Assembly: GCF_024205705.1 (NCBI RefSeq)
Contig: NZ_CP073115.1
Location: 2,415,062 to 2,479,061 of the forward strand
Direction: 5' to 3'
DNA: 64,000 bases
Origin: Neisseria subflava
GTDB lineage: Bacteria; Pseudomonadota; Gammaproteobacteria; Burkholderiales; Neisseriaceae
Shown here: piece by piece, positions 35,034 to 43,366 of the stretch
How the letters are laid out: the number at the start of each line of letters is the position of its first letter
Position numbering within the stretch: the first letter of the stretch is position 1
Made by a program: the position numbers and the translations under genes
The notes under the pieces: model-generated
The model's database searches: none
Told to the model about the DNA's origin: nothing
The model's input: only the letters and a program-made list of their open reading frames with translations

Positions 35034-36137
35034 ATGGAAGCCGAAGTAATCAACCAGCTTAACAACACCCTAAACGACTTGGAGAAGCGCAGCGAAGACA
35101 TCCGCGTCTATATGGACTATCAAGGCAAAAAAGACCGCCTTGAAGAAGTCGTCGGCCTCTCCGAAGACCCGGAACTCTGGAACGACCCCAAACGCGCCCA
35201 AGAAATCGGCAAAGAGCGCAAAATCCTCGAAGGCATCGTGTTGACCCTCGACAACATTGCCACAGGTATCGAAGACAACCGAATGCTGATTGAAATGGCC
35301 GTCGAAGAAAACGACGAAGAAGGTTTCGCCGCCGTGCAGGAAGACGTGGCCGGTTTGGAAAAACAAATGGCCGACCTCGAGTTTAAACGAATGTTCAACC
35401 AGCCTGCCGACCCGAACAACTGCTTTATCGACATCACCGCAGGCGCGGGCGGTACCGAAGCGGAAGACTGGGCGGGTATGTTGTTCCGTATGTACAGCCG
35501 CTACGCCGAGCGCAAAGGCTTCAAAATCGAAATCCTTGAGGAAGACGACGGCGAAATCGCGGGCATCAACCGCGCCACCATCCGCGTGGAAGGCGAATAC
35601 GCCTACGGCCTGCTGCGTACCGAAACCGGCGTTCACCGCCTGGTACGCTATTCGCCGTTTGACTCCAACAACAAACGCCATACGTCGTTCTCGTCCGTGT
35701 TCGTTTACCCCGAAATCGACGATTCCATCGAAATCGAAATCAACCCGGCCGATTTGCGTATCGACACTTACCGCGCTTCCGGTGCCGGCGGTCAGCACAT
35801 TAACAAAACCGACTCCGCCGTGCGTATTACCCACGAGCCGACCGGTATCGTGGTTCAATGTCAAAACGACCGTTCGCAACACGCCAACAAAGCCGCCGCG
35901 ATGGAAATGTTGAAATCCAAACTGTACGAATTGGAAATGCGCAAACGCAACGAAGAGAAACAGGCATTGGAAGAAGGCAAATCCGATGTGGGTTGGGGCA
36001 GCCAAATCCGTTCGTACGTCTTGGATTCCTCACGCATCAAAGACTTGCGTACAGGCTACGAAGTCGGTAACACCAAAGCTGTATTGGACGGCGATTTGGA
36101 CGGCTTCATCGAAGCCAGCCTGAAACAAGGCGTATAA
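35034..36137 (+). CDS. prfB: Peptide chain release factor 2
   Basis: 367 residues, continuous from MEAEVINQLNNTL with no in-frame TGA near codon 25, so the programmed +1 frameshift used by many prfB genes is absent. The stop-codon recognition tripeptide SPF appears in YSPFDSNNKRHTS and the catalytic GGQ in SGAGGQHINKTDSAV (near 250). It recognises UGA and UAA. Followed by an uptake-sequence terminator. Confidence 0.96.
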   Translation: MEAEVINQLNNTLNDLEKRSEDIRVYMDYQGKKDRLEEVVGLSEDPELWNDPKRAQEIGKERKILEGIVLTLDNIATGIEDNRMLIEMAVEENDEEGFAAVQEDVAGLEKQMADLEFKRMFNQPADPNNCFIDITAGAGGTEAEDWAGMLFRMYSRYAERKGFKIEILEEDDGEIAGINRATIRVEGEYAYGLLRTETGVHRLVRYSPFDSNNKRHTSFSSVFVYPEIDDSIEIEINPADLRIDTYRASGAGGQHINKTDSAVRITHEPTGIVVQCQNDRSQHANKAAAMEMLKSKLYELEMRKRNEEKQALEEGKSDVGWGSQIRSYVLDSSRIKDLRTGYEVGNTKAVLDGDLDGFIEASLKQGV

Positions 36138-36151
36138 ACCGTAAGAGATAA

Positions 36152-36187
36152 ACAGGCCGTCTGAAAGATTTCAGACGGCATTTTTCA
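36152..36187. terminator. Inverted DUS pair after prfB
   Basis: CAGGCCGTCTGAAAGATTTCAGACGGCATTTTT, 15 bp past the stop; the right arm ends in GCA so the last pair is lost. Confidence 0.75.
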
Positions 36188-36334
36188 GTTTGAAAGAAAC
36201 ATTATTTTGCAAATATTAAAACATGTTTTGCAAATGCAAAGATTGGCGGTAATATATAGTTTCTATAAAAATGATTGGTAGGTGCAATAGGCCGTCTGAA
36301 GCCTGAGCCTGTCTAATATATAGGAGAACTCATA

Positions 36335-37792
36335 ATGTCCGGTCAAAAGCCGTCTTCTGCCGAGAAAACTTTCTTCGGCCATCCTTTGCAATTATCCACC
36401 CTATTCCACATTGAGCTGTGGGAACGTTTTTCCTTCTACGGTATGCAGGGCATCCTGCTGATTTATCTGTATTACGCCGCGAATCAAGGCGGTTTGGGTA
36501 TGGATAAGGCTTTGGCCGGCGGTATCGTTGGCGCATACGGCGGCAGCGTTTACCTGTCCACTATTCTCGGCGCATGGTTGGCCGACCGCATTTGGGGCGC
36601 GGAGCGTACCCTGTTTATCGCCGGTATCGTCGTGATGACCGGCCATATTTTATTGGCGATTGTGCCGGGTTTGATGGGATTGCTGCTGGGCTTGGTGTTT
36701 ATCGCGCTGGGCAGCGGCGGCGTGAAATCGTCTGCCGGTTCGATGGTCGGTTCTTTGTATGAACGGGAAGACCTGCGCGAATTGCGTGATGCCGGTTTCT
36801 CTATTTTCTATATTTCCATCAATATCGGCGGTTTCTTAGGCCCTTTGTTGACCGGTATTTTGCAAGACAGAATGGGATTCCATTACGGTTTCGGCGCAGC
36901 GGCTGTCGGTATGGCGTTTGGCCTGCTGTGGTATTCGCGCGGCCGTAAAAACCTGCCGCATACGCCTGCTCCCAATCCGTTGCGCCCTGAAAAGGTACAG
37001 ACTGCAATAGCTGTCGGTGTGTTGCTGGTTTTGGTGTTGGGCAGCGTGATTGCTTCCGGCGCGCTCAATCTTGAGAACTTTTCACGCTGGCTTTTGGGCG
37101 TGGTCATTATCACCGTTATCGCTTATTTTGCACGCCTGCTGGGCAGCAGCCAGGTTGAGGCAGCCAATAAACGTTACATCATGGCCTATATTCCGCTGTT
37201 TTTGACTATTTGTATGTTCTGGGCGGTTTGGTTTCAGGTGTACACCGTTGCAACGGTTTATTTCGACGAAACGGTTGACCGTACTTTCTCCGGCTTTACC
37301 GTACCTGTTTCATGGAAAGATTCGATACAGGCCATGTGGGTGGTTCTCTTTTCCGGCGTGATGGCGGCGGTGTGGACGAAAATGGGCAAACGCCAACCTA
37401 AAACACCGTTGAAGTTTGCACTGGCCATGTTGGTAACCGGCGTCTCTTATTTGTGTTTCATTCCGTATATTTCATCCGGAACCCCGATGCCGATTATCGT
37501 GTTTATGCTGGTGTTGCTGGCGATTACGATAGGCGAGTTGATGCTGTCGCCGATTTCGCTGTCGTTTTCCACTAAAATCGCACCGAGCATGTTTAAAACA
37601 CAAATGGTTGCGTTGAATTTCTTAGCATTGTCCATCGGCTTTACCTTGGGCGGAGTGTTGTTTAAAGACTACTACAATGCTCAGTCGCCATTGGATTTCT
37701 ACTGGATGCTGGCCACCATCGGCGCAGTAACCTGCGGTATCCTGTTGGTACTTACCCCGGTATTGAACCGTATGCTCAAAGGTGTCGATTGA
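36335..37792 (+). CDS. POT/PTR-family proton-coupled oligopeptide transporter
   Basis: 485 residues, 12-14 hydrophobic helices of the MFS fold. The POT signature is plain: HIELWERFSFYGMQGILLIYL, containing the ExxER-type proton-coupling motif, plus GGVKSSAGSMVGSLY. It imports di- and tripeptides across the inner membrane. The start ATG at 36335 has AGGAGA upstream. The gene is transcribed alone, between a terminator and the nuo promoter region. Confidence 0.93.
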   Translation: MSGQKPSSAEKTFFGHPLQLSTLFHIELWERFSFYGMQGILLIYLYYAANQGGLGMDKALAGGIVGAYGGSVYLSTILGAWLADRIWGAERTLFIAGIVVMTGHILLAIVPGLMGLLLGLVFIALGSGGVKSSAGSMVGSLYEREDLRELRDAGFSIFYISINIGGFLGPLLTGILQDRMGFHYGFGAAAVGMAFGLLWYSRGRKNLPHTPAPNPLRPEKVQTAIAVGVLLVLVLGSVIASGALNLENFSRWLLGVVIITVIAYFARLLGSSQVEAANKRYIMAYIPLFLTICMFWAVWFQVYTVATVYFDETVDRTFSGFTVPVSWKDSIQAMWVVLFSGVMAAVWTKMGKRQPKTPLKFALAMLVTGVSYLCFIPYISSGTPMPIIVFMLVLLAITIGELMLSPISLSFSTKIAPSMFKTQMVALNFLALSIGFTLGGVLFKDYYNAQSPLDFYWMLATIGAVTCGILLVLTPVLNRMLKGVD

Positions 37793-37822
37793 TTTTTCTA
37801 TTTCAAATAATGTGATGTAAAT

Positions 37823-37860
37823 ACAGGCCGTCTGAAAAGAATCAGTTTTCAGACGGCCTA
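37823..37860. terminator. Inverted DUS pair after the peptide transporter
   Basis: CAGGCCGTCTGAAAAGAATCAGTTTTCAGACGGCCT, 30 bp past the stop. Confidence 0.8.
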
Positions 37861-38053
37861 ATGTTTTTATTGAGGTTTGGAAAAGGGTAGTTTTCCATAT
37901 TTTTGAAGTAAATCGGACAGGCAGAAAATCCGAATTAAATGATACATGATTAAACTGAAATTAAAATTGTGAAATATTAAATAAGAATAAGAATTGTTCT
38001 CATAACTTTATTGAATTTATTGAGGTTTTTTTGCTGATTTGCTGATATTTACC

Positions 38054-38082
38054 TTTAAATGGCTTTTGAAATTCGATAAAAT
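38054..38082 (+). promoter_or_regulatory. Candidate sigma-70 promoter of the nuo operon
   Basis: TTTAAA, a 17-bp spacer, then TAAAAT, ending 47 bp before the nuoA start. The -35 is weak and the surrounding region is AT-rich, so other choices are possible. Confidence 0.35.
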
Positions 38083-38128
38083 GGTAATCTATTTTTAAGA
38101 TTTGTCTGTCAACCAGTTAGGTACGACC

Positions 38129-38485
38129 ATGTTGGCCAGTTACTTTCCCGTCCTCGTATTCATCCTCGTCGGCCTTGCGGCCGGCGTGCTGTTTATTCTG
38201 CTCGGCACAATTTTAGGCCCGAAACGTCACTATGCCGAAAAAGACGCGGCTTACGAATGCGGTTTTGAAGCCTTTGAAAACGCAAGGATGAAATTCGACG
38301 TGCGCTATTACCTCGTCGCCATCCTCTTCATCCTGTTTGATTTGGAGGTCGCGTTCATGTTGCCGTGGGCAGTCGTGTTCAAAGATTTGGGCGCATACGG
38401 CTTCTGGTCTATGCTGGTGTTTATCGTCGTTCTGACGGTAGGCTTTATTTACGAATGGAAAAAAGGTGCGCTGGAATGGGAATAG
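38129..38485 (+). CDS. nuoA: NADH-quinone oxidoreductase subunit A
   Basis: 118 residues from the ATG at 38129; the nine extra upstream codons are not conserved. Three membrane helices, with the conserved loop YECGFEAFENARMKFDVRYY between the first two. Membrane-arm subunit of complex I near the quinone tunnel. First gene of the nuo operon; overlaps nuoB by 10 bp. Confidence 0.95.
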   Translation: MLASYFPVLVFILVGLAAGVLFILLGTILGPKRHYAEKDAAYECGFEAFENARMKFDVRYYLVAILFILFDLEVAFMLPWAVVFKDLGAYGFWSMLVFIVVLTVGFIYEWKKGALEWE

Positions 38486-38958
38486 AAGGCGTTTTGAAAA
38501 AAGGTTTCATCACCACCAGCGCGGATACGGTGTTGAACTATATGCGTACCGGTTCATTGTGGCCGGTTACTTTCGGCTTGGCCTGCTGCGCCGTGGAAAT
38601 GATGCATGCAGGTATGGCGCGTTATGACCTTGACCGTTTCGGCATCATTTTCCGTCCGTCCCCACGTCAGGCCGACCTGATGATTGTGGCAGGTACGCTG
38701 ACCAACAAAATGGCGCCTGCCCTGCGCCGTGTATACGACCAGCTCGCCGAGCCGCGCTGGGTATTGTCTATGGGCTCGTGTGCCAACGGCGGCGGCTATT
38801 ATCACTATTCTTATTCCGTTGTGCGCGGTGCCGACCGCGTCGTGCCGGTAGACGTTTATGTGCCGGGTTGTCCGCCGACTGCGGAAGCCCTGATTTACGG
38901 CCTGATTCAGCTCCAACAAAAAATCAAGCGCACTTCCACCATCGCGCGTGACGAGTAA
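38476..38958 (+). CDS. nuoB: NADH-quinone oxidoreductase subunit B
   Basis: 160 residues starting at the ATG at 38476 inside the end of nuoA. Ligands of cluster N2 are seen in FGLACCAVEMM (tandem Cys), SMGSCANGGG and VPGCPPT. It carries the last iron-sulfur cluster that reduces quinone. Translational coupling with nuoA is likely. Confidence 0.96.
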   Translation: MGIEGVLKKGFITTSADTVLNYMRTGSLWPVTFGLACCAVEMMHAGMARYDLDRFGIIFRPSPRQADLMIVAGTLTNKMAPALRRVYDQLAEPRWVLSMGSCANGGGYYHYSYSVVRGADRVVPVDVYVPGCPPTAEALIYGLIQLQQKIKRTSTIARDE

Positions 38959-38970
38959 GGAGAGGACGAT

Positions 38971-39564
38971 ATGGCAAGCATTCAAAACTTATACGAGACC
39001 GTCGTCGGCGTGCTTGGCGATCAGGCAAGCAAAGTCATTTCCGCCTTGGGCGAGATTACCGTCGAGTGTCTGCCCGAGCACTATATTTCAGTCATGACCG
39101 CACTGCGCGACCATGAAGAGCTGCATTTTGAGCTTCTGGTTGACTTGTGCGGTGTCGATTACAGCACTTACAAAAACGAAGTATGGCAGGGCAAACGCTT
39201 TGCCGTCGTCAGTCAGCTGCTTTCCGTTAAAAACAATCAACGCATCCGCGTACGCGTCTGGGTTTCAGACGACGACTTCCCCATAGTCGAATCCATAGTC
39301 GATATTTACAACAGCGCGGATTGGTACGAACGCGAAGCCTTCGATATGTACGGCATCATGTTCAACAACCATCCGGACTTGCGCCGCATCCTGACCGATT
39401 ACGGTTTCGTCGGACATCCGTTCCGCAAAGACTTCCCGATTTCCGGCTATGTGGAAATGCGTTACGACGAAGAGCAAAAACGCGTGATTTACCAACCTGT
39501 TACCATTGAGCCGCGCGAGATCACGCCGCGTATCGTCCGTGAGGAGAACTACGGTGGCCAATAA
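38971..39564 (+). CDS. nuoC: NADH-quinone oxidoreductase subunit C
   Basis: 197 residues. The 30-kDa subunit motif ERExxDMxGI appears as EREAFDMYGIMFNNHPDLRR, followed by LTDYGFVGHPFRKDFP. A structural subunit of the peripheral arm. GGAGAGG ribosome binding site upstream; its stop overlaps the nuoD GTG start. Confidence 0.96.
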   Translation: MASIQNLYETVVGVLGDQASKVISALGEITVECLPEHYISVMTALRDHEELHFELLVDLCGVDYSTYKNEVWQGKRFAVVSQLLSVKNNQRIRVRVWVSDDDFPIVESIVDIYNSADWYEREAFDMYGIMFNNHPDLRRILTDYGFVGHPFRKDFPISGYVEMRYDEEQKRVIYQPVTIEPREITPRIVREENYGGQ

Positions 39565-40810
39565 ATTAAGAAACTACACCATCAACTTCGGCCCGCAACA
39601 CCCTGCGGCGCACGGCGTATTGCGTATGATTTTGGAGTTGGAGGGCGAAACCATCGTCCGTGCCGATCCGCACATCGGCCTCCTGCACCGCGGTACTGAA
39701 AAACTGGCTGAAACCAAAACCTATCTGCAAGCCCTGCCCTATATGGATCGCTTGGACTATGTTTCCATGATGGTCAACGAGCAGGCGTATTGTTTGGCAG
39801 TAGAAAAACTTGCCGGTATCGATGTGCCTATCCGCGCCCAATACATCCGCGTGATGTTTGCCGAAGTAACACGCATCCTCAATCACTTGATGGGCATCGG
39901 TTCGCACGCCTTTGATATCGGCGCGATGACTGCCATCCTTTACGCCTTCCGCGATCGCGAAGAGCTGATGGATTTGTACGAAGCCGTTTCCGGTGCGCGT
40001 ATGCACGCGGCCTACTTCCGTCCCGGCGGTGTTTACCGTGACCTACCCGACTTCATGCCTAAATACGAGAGCAGCAAATTCCGCAACGCCAAAGTATTGA
40101 AGCAGCTCAACGAATCCCGCGAAGGCACCATGCTCGACTTTATCGACGCCTTCTGCGAACGTTTCCCTAAAAATATCGACACACTCGAAACCCTCCTGAC
40201 CGACAACCGTATTTGGAAACAGCGTACCGTCGGCATCGGTGTTGTCTCTCCCGAGCGCGCCATGCAAAAAGGCTTTACCGGCGTTATGTTGCGTGGTTCC
40301 GGCGTGGAATGGGACGTGCGTAAGACACAGCCTTACGAAGTGTACGACAAAATGGATTTCGACATCCCCGTCGGCGTCAACGGCGACTGCTACGACCGTT
40401 ACCTCTGCCGTATGGAAGAAATGCGTCAATCCGTACGCATCATCAAACAATGTTCCGAGTGGTTGCGTGTCAATCCGGGTCCGGTCATTACCACAAACCA
40501 CAAATTCGCTCCGCCCAAACGTACCGAAATGAAAACAGGTATGGAAGACCTGATTCACCATTTCAAACTCTTTACCGAGGGTATGCACGTTCCCGAGGGT
40601 GAGACCTACACCGCTGTCGAACATCCGAAAGGCGAGTTCGGCGTTTACATCATTTCAGACGGCGCAAACAAACCCTACCGCCTGAAAATCCGCGCACCCG
40701 GCTTCGCCCACCTGCAAGGCATGGACGAAATGGCAAAAGGCCACATGCTGGCCGACGTCGTTGCCATCATTGGTACGCAGGACATCGTATTCGGGGAGGT
40801 TGACCGATAA
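39554..40810 (+). CDS. nuoD: NADH-quinone oxidoreductase subunit D
   Basis: 418 residues beginning with the GTG at 39554 (MANKLRNYTINFGPQHPAAHG); GAGGAGAAC is the ribosome binding site, inside nuoC. Family motifs GPQHPAAHGVLR, HIGLLHRGTEK and the C-terminal DIVFGEVDR. The 49-kDa subunit forms the quinone pocket with NuoB. Ends in TAATG shared with nuoE. Confidence 0.96.
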   Translation: MANKLRNYTINFGPQHPAAHGVLRMILELEGETIVRADPHIGLLHRGTEKLAETKTYLQALPYMDRLDYVSMMVNEQAYCLAVEKLAGIDVPIRAQYIRVMFAEVTRILNHLMGIGSHAFDIGAMTAILYAFRDREELMDLYEAVSGARMHAAYFRPGGVYRDLPDFMPKYESSKFRNAKVLKQLNESREGTMLDFIDAFCERFPKNIDTLETLLTDNRIWKQRTVGIGVVSPERAMQKGFTGVMLRGSGVEWDVRKTQPYEVYDKMDFDIPVGVNGDCYDRYLCRMEEMRQSVRIIKQCSEWLRVNPGPVITTNHKFAPPKRTEMKTGMEDLIHHFKLFTEGMHVPEGETYTAVEHPKGEFGVYIISDGANKPYRLKIRAPGFAHLQGMDEMAKGHMLADVVAIIGTQDIVFGEVDR

Positions 40811-41283
40811 TGTTATCCGCAGAATCCTTAAAACAAATTGATATTGAGTTGGCAAAATATCCAGCCGACCAACGCCGATCCGCCATTATGGGCGCATTGC
40901 GTATTGCACAAACCGAAAAAGGCTGGCTTGCTCCTGAGACCATTGCCTTTGTCGCAGACTATATCGGCATCTCGCCTGCACAAGCCTACGAAGTCGCTAC
41001 TTTCTACAATATGTACGACCTTGAGCCTGTCGGCAAATACAAACTGACCGTTTGTACCAACCTGCCCTGCGCCCTGCGCGGCGGTATGGCAACCGGCGAA
41101 TACCTCAAACAAAAACTCGGTATCGGCTACGGCGAAACCACGCCCGACGGCAAATTTACCCTTGTCGAAGGCGAATGCATGGGCGCATGTGGCGATGCTC
41201 CGGTCATGCTGGTCAACAACCACAGCATGTGCAGCTTTATGACCGAAGAAGCGATTGACAAGAAACTTGCCGAACTGAAATAA
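40810..41283 (+). CDS. nuoE: NADH-quinone oxidoreductase subunit E
   Basis: 157 residues. The thioredoxin-like [2Fe-2S] subunit ligands are visible as CTNLPC and, about 40 residues later, CMGACG. The start overlaps the nuoD stop by one base. A 57-bp gap with one uptake sequence separates it from nuoF. Confidence 0.96.
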   Translation: MLSAESLKQIDIELAKYPADQRRSAIMGALRIAQTEKGWLAPETIAFVADYIGISPAQAYEVATFYNMYDLEPVGKYKLTVCTNLPCALRGGMATGEYLKQKLGIGYGETTPDGKFTLVEGECMGACGDAPVMLVNNHSMCSFMTEEAIDKKLAELK

Positions 41284-41340
41284 AAGGCCGTCTGAAAACA
41301 ACGGCTGCAACCGATACGAAAACGAACAGGCACACCAAAA

Positions 41341-42641
41341 ATGGCTATTTACCAATCAGGCGTGATTTTTGACCAAGTGGATACCGCCAATCCCGATTGC
41401 TGGACATTGGACGAATACGTCAAACGTGGCGGTTATACCGCCCTGCGTAAAATCCTGTCCGAAAACATCTCGCAAACCGATGTGATTGACGAAGTCAAAA
41501 CCTCCGGCTTGCGCGGTCGTGGCGGTGCGGGCTTTCCGACCGGTTTGAAATGGAGCTTTATGCCCCGTTCCTTCCCGGGCGAAAAATATGTAGTTTGCAA
41601 TACCGACGAAGGCGAGCCCGGTACATTTAAAGACCGCGACATTATCATGTTCAATCCTCATGCCCTGATTGAAGGCATGATTATTGCCGGTTACGCCATG
41701 GGTGCGAAAGCCGGCTACAACTATATCCACGGTGAAATTTTCGAAGGCTACCAACGTTTTGAAGCTGCTTTGGAGCAGACGCGTGCCGCAGGCTTTTTGG
41801 GTAAAAATATTTTGGGTTCGGATTTTGAATTTGAACTCTTCGCCCACCACGGCTACGGCGCATATATTTGCGGCGAAGAAACCGCATTGCTCGAATCGTT
41901 GGAAGGCAAAAAAGGCCAGCCGCGCTTTAAGCCGCCATTCCCTGCTTCGTTCGGTCTGTACGGCAAACCGACTACCATCAACAATACCGAAACGTTCTCC
42001 TCCGTCCCCTTCATTATCCGTGACGGCGGACAGGCATTTGCCGATAAAGGCATTCCGAATGCAGGCGGTACTAAATTGTTCTGTATTTCCGGTCATGTCG
42101 AGCGTCCGGGCAACTATGAAGTGCCGTTGGGTACGCCGTTTGCCGAAGTCTTGAAAATGGCGGGCGGTATGCGCGGCGGTAAAAAACTCAAAGCCGTCAT
42201 TCCCGGCGGTTCGTCTGCGCCAGTTTTGCCTGCCGATATTATGATGCAGACCAATATGGACTATGACTCGATTTCCAAAGCGGGCTCGATGTTGGGTTCC
42301 GGCGCGATTATCGTCATGGACGAAGACGTGTGCATGGTGAAAGCCCTTGAACGCCTGAGCTACTTCTACTACGACGAGTCTTGCGGCCAATGTACCCCTG
42401 CCGCGAAGGTACGGGCTGGCTTTACCGCATCGTCCACCGCATCGTGGAAGGCAAAGGTAAAATGGAAGATTTGGATTTGCTGGATTCTGTCGGCAACCAA
42501 ATGGCAGGCCGCACCATCTGCGCCCTCGCCGATGCCGCCGTCTTCCCTGTCCGCAGCTTTACCAAGCATTTCCGTGATGAGTTTGTGCATTACATCGAAC
42601 ACGGCGGGCCGATGAAAGAGCATAAGTGGGGAGGGTGGTAA
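41341..42641 (+). CDS. nuoF: NADH-quinone oxidoreductase subunit F; one-base loss near 42395
   Basis: NADH- and FMN-binding 51-kDa subunit. The main frame runs to residue 352 with RGRGGAGFPTGLKW (NADH site) and DEGEPGTFKDRD (FMN site). At 42395-42398 TGTACCCCTGCC should read with five Cs, which restores CGQCTPCREGTGW, the [4Fe-4S] ligand motif, and the remaining C-terminus up to the TAA at 42639-42641. About 433 residues when repaired. The stop codon overlaps the ATG of the inserted P-loop gene. Confidence 0.93.
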
Positions 42642-43078
42642 TGGTGGAAGCTAAAATTTTTATTCTATACGGTGCAGCCAACAAAGGTAAGAGCACGACA
42701 CTCAATACGTTTTTTAATCAGATTTGTTGGAAATTTTCTAAATTTCTAGTCTTTTTTGAAAGACATGGAAACGGCTTAGATTTTGTTGCAGTATTTGATC
42801 ATGAAGGTCAGAGGATTGGTTTTTATTCATCTGGTGATAATGAATACGAGGTTAGGAGAAATTTATACAAACTTTATTCGCATAATTGTGATTTTATTTT
42901 TGGCACGTCAAGGACACGGGGTGGTAGTTGCGATGCAGTAGGATGTTATGCAGAGTTATTGCATGGCGATGTAAATATAATTAATTGGTGTGAAAAGTTT
43001 GAGCCTACAGATGAAGACAATGAGCGTGCTGTTAAAGAGTTATTTAAGTCATTTAAAAATATAATAAATGAGTTATAG
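42641..43078 (+). CDS. Small P-loop NTPase-like protein inserted in the nuo operon, function unknown
   Basis: 145 residues from the ATG at 42641, sharing its first base with the nuoF stop (TAATG), so translation is probably coupled. Walker A is GAANKGKST (11-19) directly after a hydrophobic strand (IFILY). Later strands include DFVAVFDHEGQRIGFYSSGD and CDFIFGTSRTRGGS; the latter could be a Walker B/sensor region. The composition is strongly AT-rich and codon use differs from the flanking nuo genes, which suggests transfer. No complex I role is expected from the fold. I do not recognise a named family. Confidence 0.75.
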   Translation: MVEAKIFILYGAANKGKSTTLNTFFNQICWKFSKFLVFFERHGNGLDFVAVFDHEGQRIGFYSSGDNEYEVRRNLYKLYSHNCDFIFGTSRTRGGSCDAVGCYAELLHGDVNIINWCEKFEPTDEDNERAVKELFKSFKNIINEL

Positions 43079-43366
43079 TTTTAGTTGGTTTTATATTGGT
43101 TAAAAGCAAAATGCTAAAAATTTAACTTTGCCGTCATTCCCGCGTAGGCGGGAATCCATAGTGGAATTTACAGAACCCGATATTTGAAAAGCAGTTGCCG
43201 AAATTCAAAAATGGATTCTCGCCTGTGCGGGAATGACGGCAAGGTGGCAGTAAACGTTTTAAACAGTATTGATTGTCAATGAAACTCAAAAGGCCGTCTG
43301 AAGCCCATTTTTCAGACGATCTCCATAAAGAATTATTTATTAAATACCCGTAACTAGGAACGAACC
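43079..43366. other. Gene-free stretch between the P-loop gene and nuoG with neisserial repeats
   Basis: 288 bp. It contains a NIME-type repeat unit flanked by two dRS3 copies (43130-43240), then an uptake sequence with a degenerate inverse partner (43289-43323), and the nuoG ribosome binding site (TAGGAACGA). Confidence 0.6.
43130..43240. repeat. NIME unit: repeat sequence bounded by inverted dRS3 elements
   Basis: 43136-43155 fits the dRS3 consensus ATTCCC-N8-GGGAAT and 43214-43233 fits it with one change (ATTCTC). About 58 bp of repeat sequence lie between. The outer flanks GCCGTC...GACGGC continue the symmetry. dRS3/RS arrays are known neisserial intergenic mosaic elements and targets of phage integration and recombination. 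Confidence 0.85.

Larger units (their letters stand above)
37793..38128. other. Intergenic region holding the peptide-transporter terminator and nuo promoter
   Basis: 336 bp. The first part contains the inverted uptake-sequence pair (37823-37860). The remaining 268 bp are AT-rich and gene-free, as expected for a strong upstream promoter region of the nuo operon. Confidence 0.6.

Noticed and set aside
35034..36137. Programmed +1 frameshift in prfB
   Set aside because: The gene is continuous and has no in-frame TGA in the first 30 codons.
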